In this document: piece after piece, positions 1-6,905 of the stretch
How the letters are laid out: the number at the start of each line of letters is the position of its first letter
Position numbering within the stretch: the first letter of the stretch is position 1
Assembly (NCBI GenBank): GCA_018001225.1
Contig: JAGNIJ010000004.1
Span: 57,819 to 121,818, forward strand
From: Kiritimatiellia bacterium
GTDB lineage: Bacteria; Verrucomicrobiota; Kiritimatiellia; CAIQIC01; JAGNIJ01
DNA length: 64,000 nt
Direction: 5' to 3'
Notes under the pieces: model-generated
Told to the model about the DNA's origin: nothing
What the model saw: only the letters and a program-made list of their open reading frames with translations
Databases searched by the model: none
Position numbers and translations under genes: made by a program

Positions 1-2
1 GC

Positions 3-1202
3 GCGCTCGTCCGCTACGCGTACGAGCAGGTGCCGTACTACCGCGATCTCTTCGACCGCGAGGGGCTCAAGCCCGGCGACATCCGCGGCGCGCCGGACCT
101 CGTGCGAATCCCGCCGCTGACCAAGGAGCTCGTCCGCGAGCGCGCCGCCGACCTGCGCTCGCGTGAATTCGCGCGGCTCGGCCCCGTCCCCGTCCGGACC
201 AGCGGCTCGACGGGCACCCCCCTGACCTTCTACGCCGACCGCGGCCTGGCGGCCGCCAAGTTCGCGACTTTCTGGCGGGTCTGGAACTGGGCCGGCTACC
301 GGCTCGGGCAGCGCTGGGCCCTGATCGCGGGCCCGGTGTTCGACGACGGCGTCCTCTTCCGGCGGGTGCGCGCGATGAACGCACTGTACGTCTCCTCCTT
401 CAACCTCACCGCCCAAACGGCGCGGCAAATCCTGGACGAACTGCTCCGCTTCCGGCCGGTCTTCCTGCGGGGCTATCCCTCGGCCCTCTATGAATTCAGC
501 CGGTTCATCGACGACCCCGCCGCGCTCCGGCGGATCGGGATTCGCTCGATCTCGACGAACTCCGAAAACCTCCTGCCGTACCAGCGGGAGCAGATCGAAA
601 CCTCCTTCGGGTGCCGGGTGTTCGACGTGTACAGCCAGTGGGAACAGGTCTGCGTCATCGCGCAGTGCGGGCGCGGGGCCTACCACCACCAGGCGGAGTA
701 CGGCCTCCTGGAATTGCTCGACGCGGAGGGGCGGCCCGTCGCGCCCGGCGAAACCGGCGAGCTCACGGGCACGTCGCTCTTCCACCGCGCCATGCCGCTG
801 ATCCGCTACCGCACCCGCGACCTGGCCCGGATCGGCCCGACGCCCTGCCCCTGCGGCCGCGCGCACACGGTCGTGGAAGCCATCGACGGCCGCCTGGAGG
901 ACGTCGTGGTCACGCCCGACGGGCGCCGCGTGGGCCGGCTGGACGCCGCCTTCAAATTCAACCGGGGTTTCGATTTCGCCCAGGTCGTCCAGGACGCGCC
1001 GGACGGCCTTGTCGTGCGCCTCGTGCGCAACCCTTCCTTCCGGCCTGAAATCGTGGCCGAGGTGGAACGGCACCTGCGCGACCGCGTGGGCCCGGCGCTG
1101 AAAATCCGTTTCGAGTTCCCGGACCGGATTGCCCCGGACGCCAACGGGAAGATCCGGTTCGTGGTCAACAAACAGCTTCACTCTCGCGCTTCGGAACAGT
1201 AA
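3..1202 (+). CDS. CapK/PaaK-like adenylate-forming enzyme (5' truncated by the window edge)
   Basis: Member of the phenylacetate-CoA ligase/CapK branch of adenylate-forming enzymes, which activate a carboxylate with ATP; CapK-type members usually sit in surface polysaccharide loci. The reading frame is open to the window edge: the codons before the GTG at position 30 read ALVRYAYEQVPYYRDLF, which is typical family sequence shortly after the N-terminus, so the true start is outside. About 399 codons are visible. The nucleotide-binding loop TSGSTGTPLTF is near visible residue 66, and the late motif RYRTRDLARIG followed by a CPCG turn and GRLEDVV is the adenylation-domain hinge region. A hexapeptide acyltransferase and a polytopic membrane protein follow on the same strand, which supports a role in glycan or glycolipid assembly. 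The substrate cannot be read from sequence. Confidence 0.85.
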   Translation, partial: ALVRYAYEQVPYYRDLFDREGLKPGDIRGAPDLVRIPPLTKELVRERAADLRSREFARLGPVPVRTSGSTGTPLTFYADRGLAAAKFATFWRVWNWAGYRLGQRWALIAGPVFDDGVLFRRVRAMNALYVSSFNLTAQTARQILDELLRFRPVFLRGYPSALYEFSRFIDDPAALRRIGIRSISTNSENLLPYQREQIETSFGCRVFDVYSQWEQVCVIAQCGRGAYHHQAEYGLLELLDAEGRPVAPGETGELTGTSLFHRAMPLIRYRTRDLARIGPTPCPCGRAHTVVEAIDGRLEDVVVTPDGRRVGRLDAAFKFNRGFDFAQVVQDAPDGLVVRLVRNPSFRPEIVAEVERHLRDRVGPALKIRFEFPDRIAPDANGKIRFVVNKQLHSRASEQ

Positions 1203-1216
1203 TACTGTTTCCAGCG

Positions 1217-1270
1217 CTGTAGCGGCGGCTCTATGAGCCGCCTGGGCGCCTCGCAGAGGCGCCACTACAG
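1217..1270. repeat. Family A palindromic repeat (CTGTAG...CTACAG ends)
   Basis: A 54-base element bounded by CTGTAG and CTACAG. It holds two inner hairpins, GGCGGCTC/GAGCCGCC and GGCGCCTC/GAGGCGCC. It fills the gap between the CapK-like gene and the acyltransferase gene. Related elements with the same ends or the same GTAG-plus-GC-hairpin design occur at 23816, 25770 and 57147, so this is a dispersed REP-like repeat. It could also act as a transcript-stabilising hairpin pair. Confidence 0.7.
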
Positions 1271-1293
1271 AAGAGTTTGTTTTCAGGCATCAT

Positions 1294-1857
1294 ATGTTCG
1301 GCTATTCCGACATCCTGTGGGAGTTTCGGCTGCTGTGCCGCCACGCGCGGTGGGCGCCGCTCCGCGCCGTGCTGGTCTGGTTGTACGACGCCCTCCAGTT
1401 TCTCGGCGGCGGATGGATTTCGCACGAGGCCGAGTTCGGCGGCAAGCCCTGCCTCCCGCACGGCATCCGGGGCGTGTTCGTGTCGCGGTACGCGCGGGTC
1501 GGGAGGAACTGCGTGATCTTCCAGCAGGTGACGATCGGCTCCAATCTCCTGCCCGATTCCGCCGGGCTCGGCGCGCCGGTCGTGGGCGACCAGTGTTATA
1601 TCGGGGCGGGCGCGAAGATCGTCGGCCGCGTCACGGTCGGCGCGCGGTCCCGCATCGGGGCCAACGCGGTGGTGCGGGAATCCGTGCCGGAGAACGGCAT
1701 CGCGATTGCCGGCGCGCCGGTGGTCGCCGCGAAGGAACCGCTCAACAATCGTTTCTACACGCGCCGGAAGGAACGCTGGCTCTTCTTCGACAACGGGCAA
1801 TGGCTCGCGGAGCGAGACCCGGCCGTCCTCGAGCGGCTGAACAAGGCCTTCCCGTGA
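1294..1857 (+). CDS. Hexapeptide-repeat (left-handed beta-helix) acyltransferase, CysE/NodL type
   Basis: A 187-residue acyltransferase of the serine acetyltransferase-like family. The first about 60 residues are helical. Residues about 65-155 carry the repeating turns of a left-handed beta-helix, for example GRNCVIFQQVTIG, GDQCYIGAGAKIVG and GARSRIGANAVV, ending in the common NGIAIAGAPVV cap. Family members transfer acetyl or other acyl groups from CoA donors to serine, sugars or lipid-linked glycans. The position between a CapK-like enzyme and a membrane protein favours glycan acylation over cysteine synthesis. The next gene starts at GTG 1854, four bases inside this stop, which indicates translational coupling. 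The specific acceptor is unknown. Confidence 0.85.
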   Translation: MFGYSDILWEFRLLCRHARWAPLRAVLVWLYDALQFLGGGWISHEAEFGGKPCLPHGIRGVFVSRYARVGRNCVIFQQVTIGSNLLPDSAGLGAPVVGDQCYIGAGAKIVGRVTVGARSRIGANAVVRESVPENGIAIAGAPVVAAKEPLNNRFYTRRKERWLFFDNGQWLAERDPAVLERLNKAFP

Positions 1858-3089
1858 ATACCGCCCGACTGACCGGCGTGCTCCTGCTCCTGGCGGCCGC
1901 CCAGGTCCTGCTCATGGCGCTATTCAGCCCCGGCGGCGCGCACCCGGACGAGGAACTGCACGTGACCACGGCCAGCTTCTTCCTCGACCGCTGGCTGCCG
2001 CCGGCGGCCGACGATCCGCTCGTGCCGGGCTATCTCGACCCCGAATACGGCACCTCGTACCTGCTCGCCTCGCCCCCGCAGATCCTCTACCCGCTCGCGG
2101 CCAAAGCGGCGCGGCTGTCCGGGTTCAGCAGCCGATTCGCCCTCGGGCTGCGCCTGGGAAGCGTCGCCGGGTTCCTGGCCCTGGCGGCGGCCGCCTGGCG
2201 CCTCGCTCCACGCACCCTGCTGCCCGCCGTCTGCCTGCTCTGGACGCCGCAGGTCTGGTACACGTTCAGCTATTTCAACAGCGATGCGTTCCCGTTCTTC
2301 CTTTCCTTTCTCATCGCGCTGCTCGTCGCGGGACCGGGCCCGGCGGGCTGGCGGCGGGCCGCCCCGGCCGCCCTGCTCCTCGGCCTGCTGCTGCTCGCCA
2401 AGCACAACTACTGGCCCTTCGCCGTTTTCGCGGTGCTGTGCCTCGCGTGGCGGACCGGCCCGAAGCGGGCCCTCGCCGTCGCCGGCCTCGCCGCGGCCGT
2501 CGCGGCCCCCCTCCTCGTCCGCGACGCGGTGATCAACCGCTTCGAAAAGGAGGAGCGCAAGGCGGCGCTCCGGGAGGAGTACGCGGCGGACGCCTTCAAG
2601 CCCAGCCGGATCGGGACGCCCGGCGCGTACGCGGGGCTCGCGCTGCGCGCCCAGGGCGTATCGCTGGCCGACATGCTCGCACAGCGGCCCTGGGCGCGCC
2701 GGATCACGCGCAGCTTCGGCGGCGTGTACGGCCACATGAACATCCTGGCTCCGCCGGCCTACTACATCGTCCAGAATATTATGTTCGGGTTCCTTTTCCT
2801 GGCCGCGGCGTTCACGTGGCGCGGTTGGACTTGGCCGCGGGGGGTCCTGCTGCTGATGGCCTCGGCGGCCGGGCTGGCCGTGGTGCTGATCGCCGCCCTG
2901 TTCTGCTGGATGTACGACTTCCAGCCCCAGGGCCGGTACCTCTTTCCCCTGCTGCCCACCGCCCTGCTGGCCGGGCTCGGGCTCTCGGAGCATGAGTCGC
3001 GGCGCATTCCCTGGTTCGTGCCCCTCGCCCTTTTTCTCCTCGCGTCCTATTCCTTTATAGGGGTCGGCCTCGGCCGCTTGTGGCCATGA
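1854..3089 (+). CDS. Polytopic membrane protein, DUF2142/GT-C-like
   Basis: A 411-residue integral membrane protein with about ten hydrophobic segments. I place the start at GTG 1854, which overlaps the upstream stop (GTGA); the frame is open further upstream, but that part is a shadow of the acyltransferase gene. The first segment is followed by HPDEELHVTTASFFLDRW, a periplasmic loop with an acidic pair after a His-Pro, like the first loop of DUF2142 and other GT-C-fold glycosyltransferases or mannosyltransferase-like proteins. A long hydrophilic loop near residues 225-285 interrupts the membrane bundle. In this context it may transfer a sugar from a lipid carrier, but that is inference from fold and neighbourhood. 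Confidence 0.65.
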   Translation: MNTARLTGVLLLLAAAQVLLMALFSPGGAHPDEELHVTTASFFLDRWLPPAADDPLVPGYLDPEYGTSYLLASPPQILYPLAAKAARLSGFSSRFALGLRLGSVAGFLALAAAAWRLAPRTLLPAVCLLWTPQVWYTFSYFNSDAFPFFLSFLIALLVAGPGPAGWRRAAPAALLLGLLLLAKHNYWPFAVFAVLCLAWRTGPKRALAVAGLAAAVAAPLLVRDAVINRFEKEERKAALREEYAADAFKPSRIGTPGAYAGLALRAQGVSLADMLAQRPWARRITRSFGGVYGHMNILAPPAYYIVQNIMFGFLFLAAAFTWRGWTWPRGVLLLMASAAGLAVVLIAALFCWMYDFQPQGRYLFPLLPTALLAGLGLSEHESRRIPWFVPLALFLLASYSFIGVGLGRLWP

Positions 3090-3448
3090 GATTCGGACGA
3101 GTCATCCTCCTGGCCTGCGGCTTGTGGGCAGCGGCCGCCCGCGCGGAAACGCCGGTCACGGGGACCTGGCAGGGCCGGGTGCTTTTCTTCCGCTTCTCGG
3201 TGCAGGCCGTGCAGTGGAGCACCAACGCGGCCGGTACCGCGGAAGTCCGCGGGCCGTTCGGAGGGCTGTACACCTATCACTTCAACGGCGCGGTCGAGAG
3301 CAACCGCCTGCACGGGACGCATCACTCGGGCCACCGGTTCGAGGGCGAACGGACCGCCGAGGATCGCATCTCTGGCCTGCTCACCACGCGAAAGGGCCGC
3401 CGCGTTCGGCTGGATTTGCGGCGTCAGCCGGTCTCGTCGCCCCGCTGA
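3086..3448 (+). CDS. Small secreted protein of unknown function
   Basis: A 120-residue protein starting at ATG 3086, which overlaps the upstream stop (ATGA); a GTG two codons earlier is possible. Residues 1-20 form a clear signal peptide (MRFGRVILLACGLWAAAARA) with an A-R-A cleavage site. The mature part is short, beta-rich and basic at the end (RKGRRVRLDLRRQ). I do not recognise the fold; the pattern TWQGRV...FNGAVESNRLHGTHHSGHRFEG resembles small lipocalin-like or DUF-type beta-sheet proteins. It abuts a convergent gene whose stop begins at the next base. Confidence 0.65.
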   Translation: MRFGRVILLACGLWAAAARAETPVTGTWQGRVLFFRFSVQAVQWSTNAAGTAEVRGPFGGLYTYHFNGAVESNRLHGTHHSGHRFEGERTAEDRISGLLTTRKGRRVRLDLRRQPVSSPR

Positions 3449-5428
3449 TCAAGGGCGCGCCACGACACGGTAGATGCGGCTGGTGGCAGCCGCTCCGCCG
3501 ACATTCGTCACCGACAGGCTGGTATAGCGGCCTGTAATGGTTCCCCCCAGATCGAGCCAGGTGGGGGACGCCGCGAGCGCGTTGCTCGAGGTCTGTAGCT
3601 GGTAGTTCCGGACCAAGGACGAGGAGAACTCCGCGACCAGGGTGTTGTCGGTCTTGGTGATCTTTCGGAAGATGTCACCGCCGTCGGATTCGTCGGACCA
3701 GGCGAGGTCGGTCTCGCCCACGACGAGCAGCGGCTCGGTGGCCAGGGGCGGCGTGGTCTCCGTCAGGATGGCGAAGCGGATGTTGATCGTCTGCTGGATG
3801 CCGAGCAGGAACTGCACGTTGGTGGTGCCCCCCGGGTTGAGCGGCGAGTTCGTGGTAATGCCGCTTACGGTGAGGGTGGAGTTGAATCCTCCTCCGTTAG
3901 GCTGGGAAGGCGGTTGCTCAAGGACGAGGCCGCTGACCACGACTGTGCCCCCGGTGGAGAGCGATACGACGATATTGGTGCTGGTTCGCGGACGCAGGTC
4001 GGCGATGCTCGAAGGCGCCGGGAAAGTGGTGAGGTCAACGACTCGGAATCGCAGGCGGGTAATGGGGGCCGCGGAGTTGTTGATGATCTTGCGCCGGAGG
4101 CTCAATGTCCCGAAGGTGCTGTTGTTGGCGGGGTCGGACGTGTAGTCGCGGGACCGGTTGGGGGGGCTGCCCACACTGGCCTCCGCGTCCACGGGCGCGT
4201 TGAGGACGGTGAAAGGCCCGGCGTGCAGCCTCCCGGGGCTGGAGAGGTTTTCCGGGCCGGGCGCCCCGAGCCGCTGACCGGCGCCGGCGGACGTGCCGTT
4301 GCTGTCCACGAAGATGAAATCCGCGCGGTTGGTCCCGGTGTCCTGCGCCTCGCCGCTGGTGAAATTGCGGACAAAGGCGTAATCGATCGAGAAGGGCGTA
4401 AGCGCCGGGTAGCCCGCACCCTCCTTGTAGAGCGTATTGGTTTCGCTGGAGGATCCGACGGCGTCCATGCGCCGGGCGAGATCGTAGTTGGCGGGATTGG
4501 CGGTCCGGAAGAGCGCGATGCCCGCGTTGTCGGGAATGTCGGTCGCGAAGGTCACATTGCCGGTGGCGGCCGCCCCCGGGCCGGCGGGATAACTGCCGAG
4601 GCTGTAGGAGCCGCTGTTGACGCCGAGAAAATGGCCGCGCGCCGGGATGATTGTGCCGTTGGGGATGACGAACCGGAGGCCGTTGGTGGCGGCCACGCTC
4701 CAGCCCGCCGAGCCGTCCGTGTTGGTTACGACTACGGGATAGTCCGAGTTGTTGTACAGTTCGACGTACTCGTCATTGGCGCCGGTCGGACCCCGTACGC
4801 GGAACTCGCTGATGACAACATGCGCAGGCAGCGGGTTCGTGGCCGTCATGAGTTGCAGGGTCCATCCGTTGGTGAACGCACCCAAATCACCGCCCGTGTC
4901 GTCCGTGACGTACAGGCTCCACGTGCCCCGCGCGGGCGATCCCGCCAGCGCGGACAGGCTCGCGGCCGGCGAGGGGGCCGGGGCCGGGGCGGCGAACGCG
5001 TCGGGAGCGCCGATGTTGGTCGGGCGGTAGGTTCCGCTGGTCAGAACGCCGCCGTCAGGCAGGCTCGCGACGGCCGAATCCGAGATCGTGAACACGAGGG
5101 ACGTTGCATTCTCGCTGCCGCCCACGTCCGACATGAGCAGGATATTATGGCCCGAGGGGCTGACCAGCATCACGTCCACGTCATCGGGGAACGAGTGCTC
5201 GAAGCCCTGGAGTTGCACGACGACATTGGTAACCACGTGGTCGGGCAGGCCGGACACGACGATCGTCAAAGGATATGGGCTGCCCGCGCCGGAGGTGGGG
5301 ATGGAAATGGACGCCGCGTTGGTCAACGTCACGATCGCGGCGTCGGCTTGCCGGACATTCCCCGCAACGATCAACACACAGGCCCAGGCCGCAATGGGTA
5401 TCCGCTTTGAACGATGGATGTTATACAT
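3449..5428 (-). CDS. Secreted P-domain (proprotein convertase-like) and lamin-tail-domain protein
   Basis: A 659-residue exported protein. I chose the ATG at 5428 because it begins a good signal peptide (MYNIHRSKRIPIAAWACVLI, cleavage after about residue 30); the 81 upstream codons are not protein-like. Residues about 35-200 form a P/Homo-B beta-sandwich (VVVQLQGFEHSFPDDVDVML, then GTWSLYVTDDTGGDLGAFTNGW), normally found beside subtilase domains, but there is no protease domain here. Residues about 210-390 form a lamin-tail domain (VVISEFRVRGPTGANDEYVELYNNS). The last 60 residues (YQLQTSSNALAASPTWLDL...SRIYRVV) are a C-terminal beta-domain seen on many secreted proteins in this window. It is probably a cell-surface or extracellular binding protein. 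Confidence 0.8.
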   Translation of the reverse strand: MYNIHRSKRIPIAAWACVLIVAGNVRQADAAIVTLTNAASISIPTSGAGSPYPLTIVVSGLPDHVVTNVVVQLQGFEHSFPDDVDVMLVSPSGHNILLMSDVGGSENATSLVFTISDSAVASLPDGGVLTSGTYRPTNIGAPDAFAAPAPAPSPAASLSALAGSPARGTWSLYVTDDTGGDLGAFTNGWTLQLMTATNPLPAHVVISEFRVRGPTGANDEYVELYNNSDYPVVVTNTDGSAGWSVAATNGLRFVIPNGTIIPARGHFLGVNSGSYSLGSYPAGPGAAATGNVTFATDIPDNAGIALFRTANPANYDLARRMDAVGSSSETNTLYKEGAGYPALTPFSIDYAFVRNFTSGEAQDTGTNRADFIFVDSNGTSAGAGQRLGAPGPENLSSPGRLHAGPFTVLNAPVDAEASVGSPPNRSRDYTSDPANNSTFGTLSLRRKIINNSAAPITRLRFRVVDLTTFPAPSSIADLRPRTSTNIVVSLSTGGTVVVSGLVLEQPPSQPNGGGFNSTLTVSGITTNSPLNPGGTTNVQFLLGIQQTINIRFAILTETTPPLATEPLLVVGETDLAWSDESDGGDIFRKITKTDNTLVAEFSSSLVRNYQLQTSSNALAASPTWLDLGGTITGRYTSLSVTNVGGAAATSRIYRVVARP

Positions 5429-5749
5429 GGCTCTCGTCCCCCGCACGGGTTGTAATACACTCCGCTCCCACCCCCGCCCGCCGTTGCGAATCCGAGCGCC
5501 ATGAATTCTCTTACAGACGTTTCCTTTTCTTCCTATGCTTACGCTGATGAGTGTGCGGAACGGATCGGCCGTCCCGCAGCGGCAGTATAAAACACAACGC
5601 GAAAATTTCAAGCCGATGATCGAAGAGGCCGGAGGCGCGGGGATCGAAGGGACGCCTGAATTCACAGACATGGCCTTTGAGTATGATCAGGCGAGGGGTG
5701 ACACAGCCGGGACGGCCGGGCCACTCTCCTGACCACATCCTTCGCTAAT
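5429..5749. other. Intergenic region between the P-domain gene and yceH
   Basis: This 321-base gap separates two minus-strand genes. It must contain the promoter of the P-domain gene, and it is the least GC-rich part of the neighbourhood near 5510-5620 (TTTCCTTTTCTTCC, CAGTATAAAACACAAC). The yceH-proximal end holds a family C palindrome at 5698-5724. I see no convincing -35/-10 pair or small gene. Confidence 0.5.
5698..5724. repeat. Family C palindromic repeat, imperfect copy
   Basis: A 27-base imperfect inverted repeat around the core AGCCGGGACGGCC, just downstream of yceH on the minus strand. The near-perfect copy is at 33014-33040, where the arms are GTGTCACGGCC and GGCCGTGACAC. Position after a gene end allows a role in 3' end protection or termination, but no T-run follows. 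Confidence 0.55.
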
Positions 5750-6418
5750 TCAGGAAGGGACAGGCGGAGGCGGGTGCATGGCCGTCACCCGCTGACGCAG
5801 TTCTTCCACCTCGGCCCGAAGCGACGAGACTTCGGCTCGGAGTTGCTCCAACGTATCCGCCCCCTGGCTATCCTCTTTTTCCGCCGGCGCCGGGGAGGCG
5901 AGGGCTTCGGGCGGGGCCGGCGGGCCCGCCAGGAGATGCGCGTAGCGCTGTTCCTTGTGCCCGGGCTGACGCGGCAGCTTCACGACGAGCGGGCCCTGCG
6001 GTCGTTCAACCAGGCCCTGGAGCACGGCCTCCACTTCGGGCAGGCCCTCGAACGGATGGAGGCGCGCGGCGTGGGCGCGGAGCTGGGCCGCCGTCTGCGG
6101 CCCGCGCAACATCAACTCGCACATCACGGCCGTGTCCTTGCCATCCAGGCCTATGGTCTCGGCCAGCAGCTGCTTGAACTTGGGCACGCGGTTGGACGTC
6201 CCCGTGACCATGGCCACGAGGCGCTTGTCCCGCAGGCCCTCCAGCAGGCCATCGGTCCTGTGATCGTCGAAGGCCACGACCGGGAACCGGTTGGATTTCT
6301 GGTTGCAGGCATTGGTCAGGGCGTTGAGCGAGAGCGGGTAATACTCGGGCGTCGTGATTTCCTTCTCGATCAGCGCGCCGAGGATCCGTACCTCGTCGGA
6401 CGAAAGCGGCGGTTGCAT
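5750..6418 (-). CDS. yceH: YceH/UPF0502 (DUF480) winged-helix protein
   Basis: A 222-residue member of the DUF480 family. The conserved N-terminal block (LSSDEVRILGALIEKEITTP, then YYPLSLNALTNACNQKSNR) and the second block (MCELMLRGPQTAAQLR) form two winged-helix repeats and are highly diagnostic. The C-terminal about 50 residues are a divergent linker and a short coiled coil (LEQLRAEVSSLRAEVEELRQR). The cellular role of the family is not established; it is cytosolic and may bind nucleic acid. It stands alone, with its start preceded by a short gap to tspO. Confidence 0.92.
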   Translation of the reverse strand: MQPPLSSDEVRILGALIEKEITTPEYYPLSLNALTNACNQKSNRFPVVAFDDHRTDGLLEGLRDKRLVAMVTGTSNRVPKFKQLLAETIGLDGKDTAVMCELMLRGPQTAAQLRAHAARLHPFEGLPEVEAVLQGLVERPQGPLVVKLPRQPGHKEQRYAHLLAGPPAPPEALASPAPAEKEDSQGADTLEQLRAEVSSLRAEVEELRQRVTAMHPPPPVPS

Positions 6419-6471
6419 GCGGGCATCCTGTCACGAACCGCGGGCGAAGACAAGAGGCAGGGCGGCCGGCG

Positions 6472-6855
6472 TCAATTGAGCGCCACGATCCCGGCGTTCA
6501 GGTACGTCGCGAACAGGACCCAGAGCAGGTACGGCACGAGGAGCGCGGCGGCGAGCCGGCTCGCCCGGCGGAAGAGCAGGATGACCGCGACGAGCGAGAC
6601 GTCGAGCAGCAGGATGTCCGCCAGCGCCAGGCCGGGCCGCTGCAGGCCGAAGAAGAGGGGCGACCAGATGAAATTGGTCAGCAGGTGGAACGCGAGGACC
6701 GCCGTGGTCACCAGCCGGCCCGCGGGCGGGCGGGACCGGTAGTAGACGACGATCGAAACGGCGATGAGCGCGTAGAGGGTCGTCCAGGCCGGTCCGAAAA
6801 CCCACGACGGCGGCGTGAGTGGAGGCAGGGTCAGCGAAGCATACCAGGCGTTCAT
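6472..6855 (-). CDS. tspO: TspO/MBR family membrane protein
   Basis: A 127-residue, five-helix membrane protein. I start it at ATG 6855; longer in-frame extensions run into the convergent-looking tail of the next gene and are not protein-like. Diagnostic motifs are PPSWVFGPAWTTLYALI (residues 14-30), NFIWSPLFFG (61-70) and the acidic residue in the fourth helix region. TspO proteins bind tetrapyrroles and other hydrophobic ligands and are linked to stress and porphyrin handling. Neighbours give no further hint, so the ligand here is unknown. Confidence 0.93.
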   Translation of the reverse strand: MNAWYASLTLPPLTPPSWVFGPAWTTLYALIAVSIVVYYRSRPPAGRLVTTAVLAFHLLTNFIWSPLFFGLQRPGLALADILLLDVSLVAVILLFRRASRLAAALLVPYLLWVLFATYLNAGIVALN

Positions 6856-6905
6856 GGGGCCAACATACACCGCGCCGCGCGGCAGGCCAAGAGACGGCAC
6901 AGGGT

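Noticed and set aside
30..1202. GTG at position 30 as the true start of the first gene
   Set aside because: The in-frame codons before it encode typical family sequence and the frame is open to the window edge.
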